Below, in pieces: positions 1 through 10,594 of a stretch of DNA of 64,000 bases; within the stretch, counting starts at the first letter, position 1, and every line of letters begins with the position of its first letter. The notes below the pieces were generated by a model that made no database searches, was not told the origin of the DNA, and saw only the letters and a list, made by a program, of their open reading frames with translations. The DNA is from Monosporascus cannonballus (Eukaryota; Ascomycota; Sordariomycetes; Xylariales). The stretch lies in contig QJNS01000019.1 in NCBI GenBank assembly GCA_004154925.1, positions 459,036 through 523,035 on the forward strand, in the 5' to 3' direction. The translations under genes and the position numbers were made by a program.

Positions 1-917
1 CGGCAGGACTCCAAGTACGACGGCAGGCCGGCAGACGTGGTGCTGACGCACATCAAGGACCTCAGCTCGACCGCGGAGAATGGGGTCATCGGCAGCCCCG
101 CCTATACCACGGACAAGCAGGTCTTCCACACCGACTCGGGCGACATCGTGGCCCTGTTCGCCCTCGAGACGGCGGCGGAGGGGGGCGCGAGTAAGCTAGC
201 CAGCACGTGGAGGGTCTACAATGAAATCGCGCGTTCTAGGCCCGACCTCATCCATACATTGAGCCAGAACTGGGATGTCGAGGTGTAAGTTCGAGAGAGC
301 CTTGTCTTCTCCCCGGTTTACGGGCAGCAGGAAGAATTGACAAGGCTTGCTGCGCTCCAGGTTTACTCAGTCAGAAAAGGGGTACATTTCGCGGCCGCTA
401 CTGTACTTCCAGCCCGCGACAGCTGCTGCCCCCGAACGTGTCGTCTTGCAGTACGCCCGACGTTACTTCGTCGGCTTCGGCGCTCTCCCGCGAAGCGATA
501 ACATCCCACCCATCAGCGAAGCGCAGGCCGAAGCCCTGGACACGCTGCATTTCCTGGGCGAGAAGTTCTGTGTTTCCACCGACTTCCAGAAGGGCGATAT
601 CCAATACGTCAACAACTTAGCTCTGTTCCACGCCCGGGATGGCTTCACGAATGAGGGAAGCAAACAGTGAGTTCAGCTCCTGCCTGCTTCGACAAAACCC
701 CGATCTTCGTCCCCGTTTATCTCGATTCAACACGTTGGCTAACCCTTGCCGTAGACGACATCTTCTGAGGCTCTGGCTGCGAGACCCCGAGAATGCATGG
801 GAGACACCGGAGCCACTGAAACCGAAGTTTGCTGAGCTCTATGATGGTGTTACTCCTGAGGCACAGGTTCTACCCCTGGAGCCTTACATCCGAAGTGAAA
901 GCAACAAGGGGCGCTAA
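1..917 (+). CDS. TauD/TfdA-like Fe(II)/2-oxoglutarate-dependent dioxygenase, 5' partial
   Basis: The 3' portion of a dioxygenase gene, cut by the window start. Exons are 1-284, 361-666 and 755-917 (TAA), with introns GTAAGT...AG at 285-360 and GTGAGT...AG at 667-754; reading frame is kept across both, giving about 250 residues. The HxD metal-binding motif is HTD, with its His codon at 127-129. A distal His lies in LFHARDGF (codon 629-631), and the Arg-rich stretch RHLLRLWLRDPE in exon 3 should bind 2-oxoglutarate. These features and their order fit the TauD/TfdA family. Members oxidise small substrates such as taurine, sulfonates or alkyl sulfates with Fe(II), O2 and 2-oxoglutarate; many fungal paralogues have unknown substrates, so none is assigned. 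The N-terminus is outside the window. The neighbouring gene is a methionine-type permease, so a sulfur-related role is possible but only inferred. Confidence 0.88.
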
Positions 918-1594
918 ATCCCTGTGGTATATCAAACTGTAAGATATACGCAGAATATGCAGCTTAGACGGTCACATGCCGGTGTTGGCTGCATCACGCA
1001 AGCCGGCAGGGATAAAGAGCTTTCTCTCGCTTCTAGGTGTATGGGTTTTCTTCTTATCGCTAGGGCTGTAGCTAGGGTATTGAGAAACCAACCATGATGA
1101 AATCCACGAAGAAACCCATCTAGACTCCATTAATAAGTGTACATCCGAGTAGCCGGGCTTGTAAATATGCGCAAGAGCGGCTATGCCAAGAGCAGCACGT
1201 TAGCATACTTTAATAGTTGGTATGTTAGGTAGCCAAGGTCGCATTTGCACCTACCTCTTTATCTACAGTCTCCATCTCACGACGCATGGGCGTCATATCA
1301 GGAAGTATTGCGCAATGCTTGGCTTCCGGAACACGGCCGATCTACTAGTTGATAGCGGTATGACAAGTCTTGGGCGAGACCACAACGGATCTTGGAGCCT
1401 TGATTGTGCCATACCTTGCGGAAATAAGGTGATCCAATCAGGAAGATGAGAAAGGAAGCAGTTCCGTAGGGTTCAATGGCGTCAACTCATTCGCCGCATA
1501 AAAGGAATGCATATACACCACTCGCATCCTTTCTATCAAGGAAAGGATAGGCCTGATTCTCGTTTGAGGCCAACCCCGAGCGAACGCAGCCGCA
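918..1594. other. Intergenic: terminator of the dioxygenase and promoter of the permease
   Basis: No convincing gene. Open frames here are short and lack motifs. The sequence has normal base composition and should hold the 3' UTR of the upstream gene and the promoter and 5' leader of the permease that starts at 1595. I saw no clear TATA box or recognised operator. Confidence 0.5.
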
Positions 1595-4543
1595 ATGGGA
1601 GTTTCTAAGTTTTGGGCGAGGTCTGGTGGCCAACCCGATGAGCTCAACGTCATCGAGGCCAACGACACGTCCAGCGCCGACGTATCTGTCATCCGCGACG
1701 GTGGCCTGGCTTACACAGTTGAGAGAGCCGAGAATGGGTCGAAACCATCATGGCAAGAAGCCAACGGCGCGCCTGTGGAGTTGCGCTCGCCCCTAGGCTA
1801 CCATGTCGGGTGGCTGACAGTCATCTTCCTCAACGTCGTAAGCAACCTCACCCCAAAAGACACCCCCTACCCCGACAAGCCCCGGCCAAAATAGTCGAGC
1901 CACCTTTATGTCCACCAGCCGAAATATGGAAATGGGATAACGGAAATTAGCCGAAAGATATATTCGGCAATTGAACGATGGAAAATGCAGGCTGATGAGT
2001 ATTTGGTCCTTATTGGTGGCTCAACTGTTATTGGCAAGGCCTGCTGACTTCTCGCCATATTGCTATGGGACAACCACTCTTAACATTATATTGGCTTCAA
2101 GAACCAAATGATAGGGACCGGAATCTTCTCAACGCGTGAGGCTACTACCCCAGATGAGTTGTACCATAGAATCCGAAGACAATGCTAACAAGTCTCCCTT
2201 GTTTGTCTAGCTGGATCTATCCTTAACTCCACCGGTTCAGTCGGTCTTGCTCTAATCTATTGGTTCATCGGTTTTCTGATGGCCTGCTCTGGTGTCTGTG
2301 TCTTCCTCGAACTGGCCAGCTACTTCCCGAACCGGAGCGGTGCTGAGGTGGTTTATCTCGAACAAGCCTACCCGAGGCCGAAGCACTTCTTCCCGGTTGC
2401 GTTCGCCGTGCAGTCGGTCATCCTCTCTTTCAGCAGCAGCAATGCAGTTGGTGAGGCGCCCCTTCTCCTTGCCGGCACCCTGTTCTGCACATTAAGGCCC
2501 TAATCACTAACTCTACACAGTACTCTCTCGCTACGTGTGGAGAATCGCAGGCCGGACACCTACGGACTGGGAAATGAAGGGCATAGCACTTGCCGCCTAT
2601 ACCTTTGCCGTCATACGTGAGTTGAAACGCAAGAGACCTGCTTGTTCTGTAAACTGACACTACTTAGTCGTCATTGTCCATAACAAGTACTCGCTCTGGC
2701 TAACGAACATTTTCGGCGGCATCAAGATCATCACCCTCGTTTTGTAGGTGCCAGATCCGATATTTAGTTGGCTAACATTCGCTGACGGGGGAGCGCGACG
2801 TAGCATTTCCATCACGGGCTTCGTGGTGCTGGGCGGGGGCGCCTCGCGCATCGGGGACTCGCGCGTGAACTTCCGCAACTCGTTCGAGGGCATGACGAAC
2901 AACGGCAACGACCTCGCGAACGCGCTCGTCAATATCGTGTTCTCGTACACCGGCTATAATAATGCGTTCAATGTCGTCAACGAAATCAAGAACCCCATCC
3001 CGACATTGAAGAGGAACGTGACGATATCCGTCTGCCTCGTGGCGGTCCTATACATGCTCTGCAATATCGCCTACTTTGCTGCCGGTAAGTATATGTTCTT
3101 CTCGGGGACTTGGTCTTTATCACAGGCAGGTTGTGGCCATATTAGTTAAGCCATCTTTGACCGCCTACGTATATTCCATCGATATTATAAGCTCTATATT
3201 CCTATGGAAATTCCGTTTAGGAGAATCGGAATACTGACAGAGTTTTATCATGCTGTTCAAATGATGAGCCAGAATTATTGGACGGACATGGATCTTTCAA
3301 TTTTCATATTTAGCCCCTATATATCATCAAGGGCGGCTCAACTATGTTGTCCAGAACCCGGCAGGTTAGAAGACACTAACACCGACGGTAGTGCCAAAGC
3401 AAGAATTTGCGGAATCCAAAGAGATCGCTGCCGCGGTGTTCTTCACTGCAGTCTTCGGGCGAGGCGGTGCCGAGCAGGCGCTGAACGTCCTCGTCCTGCT
3501 CAGCGCTTTCGGCAATCTGCTGGCTGTGCTGATCGGTCAGTCGCGAATTATCCGCGAGATCGGCCGGTAAGTTTGCGTTTTACGGCGCGAAGCTACCCCT
3601 TGTTTAAGGCACACCGGATGGATATTGATACCTATCCCCGCAGACAGGGTGTTTTGCCATTTACACCATTCTGGGTCTCGACGAAGCCATTCGGAACCCC
3701 TCTGGGTCCTTACCTGCTGAAATGGGTGATGACTTTCATAATGATCGTAGCACCCCCGGCTGGCGATGCGTTCACTTTCGGTCAGTGCCACATCTCACAT
3801 TTCTCTGGGTATAATCTAACTAGTCAAATAGTTGTTAGTTTGAGGAGCTATCCTCAAGGCCTCTTTTATCTTGCGATGGCTATCGGGGTCTACGTAAGTC
3901 ACCCTCGGCATCGATCCTAGGCTCTACTAGTTCAGTTCGCGAAAGACTCTGCTCCATAGAGGTCCCGGCTCACTTCGGCTCTGGAAGTTAATAATGTTAT
4001 GGCTGCTAATTGATACGTTCAGCTCATCCGGTATCGACACAAGCGGGCGGGCCGCCAACCTCCGGAGTTCAGAACATGGGATCCAGTCTTGATCTTCTTC
4101 ACCTTGATCCAGGTCTACATCATCGCTATGCCGTGGTGGCCGCCGGCTGGAGGGCCGTACGCTGGCGACGTGAGCTTCTGGTATGCGACGTACTGTGTCG
4201 TCGGTATTGCCGTGTAAGTGTAGCCTCGGTCGCTCTCTTCCTTGCGCCCTTGCTCTTCTTTATGCTAGTATATGCACTGACGAATCTGAACAATAGGATA
4301 GTGCTATGCGCGGTGTACTACGTCATCTGGATGCATCTGCTGCCCAAATGGCGAGGCTACAGGATCAGGACAGAAGTCCTGGCCGTCGACGACAACGGGG
4401 CGAACACGCACCGACTCATACAGGTTCCGCTCAGCGAACTTGCAGCATGGGATCGAGACCATGATGATGCTGGGCGACTTCGTCGGCGCCATGCTGCTGA
4501 CTCTGATGCGACATCGCGAGGCGGAACCCCGGATGCGAAGTAA
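1595..4543 (+). CDS. Methionine permease-type amino acid transporter (APC superfamily, MUP1/MUP3-like)
   Basis: Plasma-membrane amino acid/proton symporter of the fungal MUP group. I reconstruct 11 exons: 1595-1837, 2102-2135, 2211-2450, 2521-2616, 2668-2743, 2804-3084, 3392-3566, 3644-3780, 3832-3893, 4023-4213, 4297-4543. All introns start GT and end AG and phases agree, giving 1,782 nt or 593 residues. Family landmarks in order: GYHVGWLTVIFLNV at the end of exon 1; MIGTGIFST in the 34-nt exon 2 (first transmembrane helix, the unwound substrate-site region of APC proteins); FLELASYFPNRSGAEVVYLE; VNIVFSYTGYNNAFNVVNEI; SAFGNLLAVLIGQSR; GVLPFTPFWVSTKPFGTPLG; MPWWPPAGGPYAGD. About 12 membrane helices and a hydrophilic tail are expected. 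Two introns are long for this gene (1838-2101, 264 nt; 3085-3391, 307 nt). The ATG at 1595 is the first in frame. Methionine as substrate is inferred from family membership. Confidence 0.9.
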
Positions 4544-4988
4544 TGATACTGAGCAGGGCTGCATTCTGTTGTCCACTCGCTCAGGGTTACCTGTCGAATA
4601 GCCAATATTCCAGACGCTGTTAGGCACTGATCTGGGTAGCCAGGATATCCTGGCCCCTTATTACATAAGCATCCAAGGTCATATTCCCAATTATTTTTGT
4701 ATTCAAGCAGGAAGATAATTATAGTATATTACGTTGGATCGCTATGTTGCATAATTCTTTAGCATAAAACCCGTGGAATGGAAGCCTCAACGATATCGAC
4801 CAGTGCCCACCTGTCTATAAACTTAAGGGAAAGGTTAGCCAGCCTTCCCAACTACGTAAGCAAGCATCTATTTATGCTAATTTTACGTCCATCCCCCTGT
4901 TTCCGGATGCCAAGACCATGTATTCAGCTACGGCTTACCAACATCACTTATGAAGCGCTACGGAGTGTGAATACCAAGCAAGCTTAGC
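4544..4988. other. Intergenic, no gene seen
   Basis: Normal to slightly AT-rich sequence downstream of the permease stop. I see no motif-bearing ORF. It should contain the permease 3' UTR. Confidence 0.45.
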
Positions 4989-5012
4989 TTTTTTTTTTTT
5001 TTTTTTTTTTTT
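4989..5012 (-). repeat. 24-base poly(T) run, poly(A) on the minus strand
   Basis: An uninterrupted run of 24 T. On the minus strand it is a poly(A) tract starting about 65 nt downstream of the stop codon of the decayed coding fragment at 5077-5449. That layout resembles the tail of a reverse-transcribed insertion. A six-base match, CTTAGC, lies directly left of the run and again near 5529-5534. It could be a target duplication but is too short to trust. Confidence 0.6.
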
Positions 5013-5076
5013 CTTTTTGGCATATATGGCTCGTCTGGAGAGCTGTTTCCATCGTCTTGCAATTAATATTCTTTGG

Positions 5077-5449
5077 TCAATGTATCTGCTCAAGCATCGT
5101 TTTGTCCATAATCTCGTCTATATTTGTCAAAACTCCTCCATCCATTGGATAATGTATCTTAATTTGTCCCCTTTCTCTGAAGCGTTTCACCCATTTCGCG
5201 ACCAATTCACCAGTACTAGCCTTTAAATCCTCCACAACGTTGTGTTTAGACCATACCATGGACCGTGAATACATTGCGATGGGACATCCTAGATCGCCAA
5301 ACGGGACTGTAACCCACCCGTTTATCTCCTTCGAGGCTGCCGGTGGAACCGAAGCCGCAACTCAAACTCTCGATTATTCCACTGGAAGCTTTGTGGTTTC
5401 TGGCGTAATCTCTGGTAGTATTGACTCGAGAGCGAGTCTTTTATGATGA
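5077..5449 (-). pseudogene. Decayed coding fragment followed by poly(A), possible retroposed gene or LINE tail
   Basis: On the minus strand a frame with protein-like composition ends at a TGA at 5077-5079 and can be read upstream to about 5449 through two stops (TAA and TGA near 5370-5385). The open part, 5274 to 5077, encodes 65 residues including ELVAKWVKRFRERGQIKIHY and GGVLTNIDEIMDK, which look like real protein sequence. I do not recognise the family. About 65 nt after the stop comes the A24 tract. This may be a retroposed 3' gene fragment, the end of a non-LTR element, or a relic gene. Confidence 0.35.
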
Positions 5450-5529
5450 CCCCCCTCTAGAACCAAGTTACAGATAAGTAGCTCAAGAAGACAAACCCGT
5501 GCTCACAGGCAGAGCCATTGCCATTCTAT

Positions 5530-6960
5530 GAACTTAGCGAATAACCTGTACCGCGCTCCCCACAAGCTAGTAGCATCTCATTGGAGAGGCGAGGGTCCAA
5601 TTTGCCAATAATTCTCTCCCAAGAGCAGATCATCCCCGAAGGCTGAAGCAATCCAGCCTTAGAACAAAAGACCAATAGATGCCACGACCGGGAGCGGGAA
5701 GTAAGCGCTAGGATATGGTCCAGCTGTAAGGCCTTGGCCAGGAAACACCATCGGGTGTTCCGTCTCAAGATGAAGCTGTACACCCTTTGCACTAGATGCG
5801 GGAGGGGCCAGCTAAAAGAAAAATGAAGCCCTTGCTGTAAGTGTCGCTACCATGCTATTGAATGGTCGAAAGGTCAATAGGCGCAAGCGAATTGATGATT
5901 CTGTGCTATCTTAGGCCGGCTATGGAGTAACTAAGAGCATGCATCCCCTCCGCAGGATCGTCGAATGGGGATATTGATACCTAATGGGCAAATTCGGAAT
6001 TTCTAGTATCCCTTTACATTGCTATCTTGTATAAATTAATATAGGATCCCACAGCGCACCGGAGCGCGTGTAAGTAGATCTTAATGAAAGTATATAGGAT
6101 TATAAGGGGTGCCTCGCTTGTGAATCACCTAGGTAGCAATAAACTTCAATATAACGGACGTTACCCCTTTCCGATTCACGTATACGAAGTAGATGTCCAA
6201 CAGAAAGTATGTTGAATTGTGATTTGTGCGTTTTCCCGCTAGCCCCCTGCCTATCCTTGGCAACTAGAGCCATCATCCGCACTGCACTCTCTGGGTTAGC
6301 CTCCGTGCAGCGACGGCCTGTGACCCGGCGTTAGGTTTCCTGTTCGGGAATGTGATCGGCGCCCCCCTTATCGGTTTCTTCGGGCCATCTCTCCCCCGCC
6401 CCGGTCTTGGACGCTAGCAATCGGCATGGTCGACGGGTCCTGGCGGAGATGCAATCATCCTTCGTTGAAACATCAAACATCGTTGCAGGGGATTTAATTC
6501 TTAGTCCGCAAATTATTAGACTCGTCCGCTCGATGAACTGGGAGTTACGCGGCTACACTTAGGTTATCGTTATGATGATAACAGTGCAGCTCGCGGGACA
6601 AAGCGCCTCTCAATCCTCGAGTGATGCTGCAATAGGAAACTACAGTACCTGAAGCGATTGCTGATTCTAAGAATACAAGATGCGATCTTAACATCCTGTA
6701 GGAATGAGTCATCTGGGGGGAGAGTCTTCGCGCGCTGGATCAGTGCCAAGATAAGAAGCCGTCACTCCGTGTGGGTCGTCTTGGTGTTTCATTCTCCTTG
6801 TCTCTTCATCTATTTTGAACGCGCCCCCTTACCAAGAAACCGTTGGGCGACTCCTAAAATAATAACGAGAATGGAGAGTGAGCGTCACGCTCTCGTCCAA
6901 GCCGCCGCCAAGCGACTGGCCGGCGCGTCCAGCCTTCTTGGAGTCCCGGAGCATCAAGCG
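5530..6960. other. Gene-poor stretch upstream of the AA9 gene
   Basis: No supported gene. ORFs on both strands are short, lack motifs and start at arbitrary places. Base composition is ordinary, so this is not RIP-mutated repeat. The distal part (from about 6700) should be the promoter of the AA9 gene. One CTGGGG at 6713-6718 fits the CreA/Cre1 SYGGRG consensus, but such sites are common by chance. Confidence 0.4.
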
Positions 6961-6969
6961 CCGAACTTG

Positions 6970-6975
6970 TATAAA
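6970..6975 (+). promoter_or_regulatory. TATA box of the AA9 LPMO gene
   Basis: TATAAA lies 108 nt upstream of the ATG at 7083, a usual distance for secreted fungal enzymes. The start codon has a favourable CCACCATGA context. Confidence 0.55.
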
Positions 6976-7082
6976 GATGTCGTGATATTCCACTCCCGGA
7001 GAGCTGTCGAACCCTCATCCTCACGCTCATTATTCAGCTGGACTGTCATTCCTTACACCGATCCCTCAGCCGCATTTCCACC

Positions 7083-7995
7083 ATGAAGGCCGTCGCCGCT
7101 ACCCTCGCACTCGCCGCAGCCGCTCAGGCTCACTGTGAGTCGTCCCTGATGCTCCGAGGCCTCGGATATAGATAGCTAACACTACGCAGACACATTCCCG
7201 GGTCTTATCTACAATGGAGTGACCGAGGCTGACTGGGCGTGAGTTTCCCTCACCACCACAAGCACAACCCCCTTCGTCCAGACAGAGGGCGGGGGCCTAA
7301 AAAGAGAAGAGAGAGAGAGAGATGGCTAACCATCTCCACTCATAGCTACGTCCGCAAGACGACCAACTTCAACAGCCACGGCCCCGTGGAGGACGTGACG
7401 TCGGACCAGATCCGGTGCTACGAGAACGAGCCGGGCTCGAACGGGGCGGCGATCAAGACGGTCAAGGCGGGCGACAAGGTGGGGTTCCGCGTGGACGGGG
7501 GCATCCAGCACCCGGGGCCGCTGGCCTTCTACATGGCGAAGGCGCCGGCGGGCGAGACGGCCGAGACGTTCACGGGAGAGGGCGACGTCTGGTTCAAGAT
7601 ATACCATGACGGGCCCGCGTTCGGCGGCGCCGAGATCACCTGGCCCTCGGACGGCCTCGACGAGGTCTCCGTCACCGTCCCCGAGTGCCTCGCCGAGGGC
7701 GACTACCTGCTGCGCGTCGAGCACATCGGCCTGCACAGCGCCGGCAGCGAGGGCGGCGCCCAGTTCTACCAGGCCTGCGCTCAGCTGCACGTCACCGGCG
7801 GCGGCTCCAAGACGTTCCCCGGCGTGTCTCTGCCTGGCGCATACAAGGTAGGATTTCGTCGTCTTGCCGTAGCATCCTCGTTTGCCTATACTAATCGCGT
7901 ACGCACAGTCGACCGACCCGGGAATTCTCTTCCAGCTGTACTGGCCGGTTCCAACCAGCTACGTCAATCCTGGCCCCGACCCGGTTTCTTGTTAG
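7083..7995 (+). CDS. AA9 lytic polysaccharide monooxygenase (former GH61), secreted, single domain
   Basis: Secreted copper enzyme that oxidatively cleaves cellulose or related beta-glucans. Exons are 7083-7134, 7190-7238, 7346-7847 and 7909-7995 (TAG); introns are GT-AG and the product is 229 residues. The signal peptide MKAVAATLALAAAAQA is followed by His17, which becomes the N-terminal His1 of the histidine brace. The second copper His is His89 in IQHPGP. The axial Tyr is Tyr175 in GGAQFYQACAQL, with Gln173 and second-sphere His164 in place. Cys58 and Cys178 can form the conserved disulfide. The protein ends YVNPGPDPVSC with no linker and no CBM1, so it is a minimal catalytic-domain enzyme. 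C1/C4 regioselectivity cannot be told from this. It is convergent with the P450 gene, with 176 bp between stop codons, so their 3' UTRs may overlap. Confidence 0.95.
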
Positions 7996-8171
7996 GCTGG
8001 ATGAATGAGGTACGGGCCCTTTAAAATTCGAAGCGATACCGGTTGTTTGGGTTGGGATTTGAACATAGCTTTCTTTCAAGTATATATTATTCGAGATCAA
8101 TGAAAAATTGATCATTAGAAACGTCTACGTACTAATTGACTCGCTGCTATGTACGAGCCCACACCGTAGTC

Positions 8172-9707
8172 TTATTGGCGGCGCTTCAGTCCAATTTCCA
8201 GCCCCAGGGGCTTCCTCAGGAATCCCTCGCGCGTTTCCAGCGCCTCCTGTCTCAGGAAGACGTCGTATCTCCGGATCCAGGTCGCCGCGATCATCTTCAT
8301 CTCCATCTCCGCGACGTTCCGGCCGACGCACGCCCTCGGCCCGTAGCTGAAGGGGATGAAGGCGTTCTTCTGGCGGGGCGTCAGGCTCTCCCACCGCTCG
8401 GGCCGGAACTCGTCGGCGTCCGGGCCCCATATCTCCTTGGAGTGGTGGATAGTGTAAGAAGGGACGCTGAGGACGGTGCCCGCGGGGAAGTGGTGTCCCA
8501 TCAAGGTGACGCCTGGAGAATCCGGGGGAACATGGCGTGGAAGCCCGATCCCGGATGTCGAATGATACCGCAGCGTTTCGTTGATGACGGCTTCCAGATA
8601 GGGCAGGTTCCTGATGGCCTCGTAGGCGGGCACCAATGTATGTCCGTCTTGGATAGCTGAATCGAGCTCCTTCCGTAATTTCGGAAGTACGCCTGGAGTC
8701 CGAGCGACGTGATAGAGGAGCGCGCAGGATGAATTGGACGTCGTGTCGGACCCCGCGATGAGCTGCGTCAGGGCCTCGGCGGTCAGCTCCTCGAAGCCGA
8801 GCGGCTCGCCCTTCTCGTCGCGTCCCTCCTGGAGGCGCGCCAGGAGGTCCGTCCGGTTGATATCGGGCGGGTTCTCGAGGCGATCCTTGACGCGCGCGAT
8901 GGCGATGCCCGCCAGGTTCTGCACAGCGGTGAGGCCCTTGCTGAAGAAGGGATCAGGCAGCCATCTCGCGTAGGGCTTGAGCTGGGGCAGGCAGCCGAGC
9001 GTGGCCGAGACCTCGCCGCGGCGGTTCAGGATCTCGACGGCCGAGGCGTAGATCGGCGTGCTGTCGCGGGACATGCGGACCTCGGCGATGTCGGCCCCGG
9101 CCCTAAGCATCCCGAACGGGGCCCCGAAGGCCAAGTCCCCTATCGTGTCGAAGGCGACATAGTTGAACCACTTCAGGCAGTCGACGTGCGCGGTGCCGCC
9201 GGCCCCGGGAGACTCCGCGATCAGCTCGTCCCACCTCTGAATGAACAGCTCGAGGTTCTGGCGGATGTAGGGCTCGAACTGGAGCACGGACTTGGGAGCG
9301 AAGGTGTTGGAGACCAGCTTCCGCTTGCGGGTGTGCTCGGCCCTGTCTCTCGTGTTGAACAGTCCACGCCTTATCGACACGAACGCGTCGTAGAACTCGG
9401 ACTTGAGGAAGCCGTTCCCGTGGCCGTATATGGCCTGGATCGCCCCGTCGTCGGCGATGCTGACATGGTTCGGCTGGATCCGCACGACGGGGCCCAGCCT
9501 CTTGTGGACTTGGTCCACGATAAGGTAGCGCTTGCCCCGCCTGCACACGGAGAGAAGCCACAAGTTCGTGAACTGCGCTGGAAAGGGGGCGGGAATCCCC
9601 TTTAGGTAGCCGTAGGTGACGAAATATGGGTAGATGAAGTAAGCCACCAGACATGCCACGCCTGCGACCAGTGCCCACGGCGAGAAGATTCTCTCTGCGA
9701 TGGCCAT
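8172..9707 (-). CDS. CYP53: Cytochrome P450, CYP53-like benzoate 4-monooxygenase
   Basis: Intronless gene for a 511-residue microsomal P450. An N-terminal membrane anchor (about residues 8-31) is followed by a proline-rich hinge. The I-helix oxygen-binding motif AGSDTT is at 318-323, ExxR at Glu377-Arg380 (ETLR), PERW about 55 residues further, and the heme motif FSYGPRACVGRN with heme-ligand Cys460. The stretches ADDGAIQAIYGHGNGFLKS and FNTRDRAEHTRKRK are typical of CYP53, which para-hydroxylates benzoate in the beta-ketoadipate route and detoxifies aromatic acids. The ATG at 9707 is chosen because the longer frame (to 9755) has no upstream ATG and would start before the likely TATA box. Only 177 bp separates the start codon from the end of a large transposon nest, so the upstream promoter has been displaced. 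No stops or RIP-like damage are seen in the ORF. Confidence 0.92.
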   Translation of the reverse strand: MAIAERIFSPWALVAGVACLVAYFIYPYFVTYGYLKGIPAPFPAQFTNLWLLSVCRRGKRYLIVDQVHKRLGPVVRIQPNHVSIADDGAIQAIYGHGNGFLKSEFYDAFVSIRRGLFNTRDRAEHTRKRKLVSNTFAPKSVLQFEPYIRQNLELFIQRWDELIAESPGAGGTAHVDCLKWFNYVAFDTIGDLAFGAPFGMLRAGADIAEVRMSRDSTPIYASAVEILNRRGEVSATLGCLPQLKPYARWLPDPFFSKGLTAVQNLAGIAIARVKDRLENPPDINRTDLLARLQEGRDEKGEPLGFEELTAEALTQLIAGSDTTSNSSCALLYHVARTPGVLPKLRKELDSAIQDGHTLVPAYEAIRNLPYLEAVINETLRYHSTSGIGLPRHVPPDSPGVTLMGHHFPAGTVLSVPSYTIHHSKEIWGPDADEFRPERWESLTPRQKNAFIPFSYGPRACVGRNVAEMEMKMIAATWIRRYDVFLRQEALETREGFLRKPLGLEIGLKRRQ

Positions 9708-9770
9708 TTCCTTCTTGTTATGAGGCGCCAGTGACCATTGGTTTGTGAATGTCAACTAGGTGAGTTGCGG

Positions 9771-9780
9771 TGCTATTTAA
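9771..9780 (-). promoter_or_regulatory. TATA-like element of the CYP53 gene
   Basis: On the minus strand TTAAATAGCA lies about 65-75 nt upstream of the ATG at 9707, allowing a leader of roughly 40 nt. It is the only TATA-like site between the gene and the transposon end at 9885. Confidence 0.4.
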
Positions 9781-10005
9781 CGCAGAGATCACCTCACCAT
9801 CTTCCGTGCAATTGGCGAAGATCCACTGCTTGAGCTTGGGTGCTCGGGTCTCGGGTTATCGTGCAAAATTTCAAGACAAAGTTATCCGACGGAGGGCCAT
9901 AAGGCGTAGCGCTAACAATTTTTTCTGAAGGTGGGCAGCTCCCAATTTTTATTCGCCCACACTAACCAATCAACTTCGGCAGGAAAAGCTACCTTTAGCC
10001 ACACC

Positions 10006-10589
10006 TTATCTCGCGCTATGATACAAGTACCAACACCGGTCGTTATTACAAATCGCTACATCACATTCCGCACAACGAGACGTTGTCCATCGGGCTCGCT
10101 GCCGATTCACAACACTATCACCTGCAACCTAAAGCCCTAATTGCCGCGTACCACGATAAAAGTGCCCTAAATAAACATGATACCTTAAAACGGACTTCCC
10201 TAAAACCCTATGGTACTAATTTACAGGGATTTCCATATTACCAATACGGAATAAGCTCCTCGAAGTTTTTTGGCGACCGTTAAAAAATGACCCGAAATAT
10301 TGAATACTTTTATCAATAAATGCTTTTCGAAAAAACGCAACACTTTCGTAAGTTTTCCATAATAAATTCCCTTATTTCTGTAAAAGGAAGCAATTATTAA
10401 CGATAACGTAAGGCAAAAAATTATATATAAAAACTTACGTTGCGTTATATCGAAAATTATAATCCTATTTAAATCTAAATTTTCGCTAATTACTAAAATT
10501 AACGCCGTTTATATTAAGATTATATTTATAAGCAATTCGAAATATTATAATCGTTTTTTCCGCCTGATTTTCGAAAAAATTACGGGCAA
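10006..10589 (-). pseudogene. piggyBac-like transposase pseudogene, C-terminal part
   Basis: Continuation of the transposase at 42,412-43,652. With one AAATT copy removed, the codons join without frameshift (YKIFARNFFEN across the junction). The block IIIFRIAYKYNLNINGVN is the piggyBac motif R-I-x-x-x-Y-N-x-x-M-x-x-x-D with RIP changes. The C-terminus holds a Cys-rich RCAECDVAICNNDRC segment, as in the zinc-binding tail of piggyBac transposases. It ends with TAA at 10,006-10,008. Only about four in-frame stops remain here, so the C-terminal part is much less mutated than the rest. Confidence 0.7.
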
Positions 10590-10594
10590 AAATT

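Noticed and set aside
6658..7086. 142-codon plus-strand ORF before the AA9 gene
   Set aside because: It covers the AA9 promoter and TATA box and has no motif.
7326..7790. 154-codon minus-strand ORF
   Set aside because: It is antisense to AA9 exon 3 in GC-rich coding DNA, with an Arg/Ala/Leu-rich composition typical of a shadow frame.
8172..9755. P450 start at 9755 (527 residues)
   Set aside because: The codon at 9755 is TTG; the first ATG in frame is at 9707, which also lies downstream of the TATA-like element.
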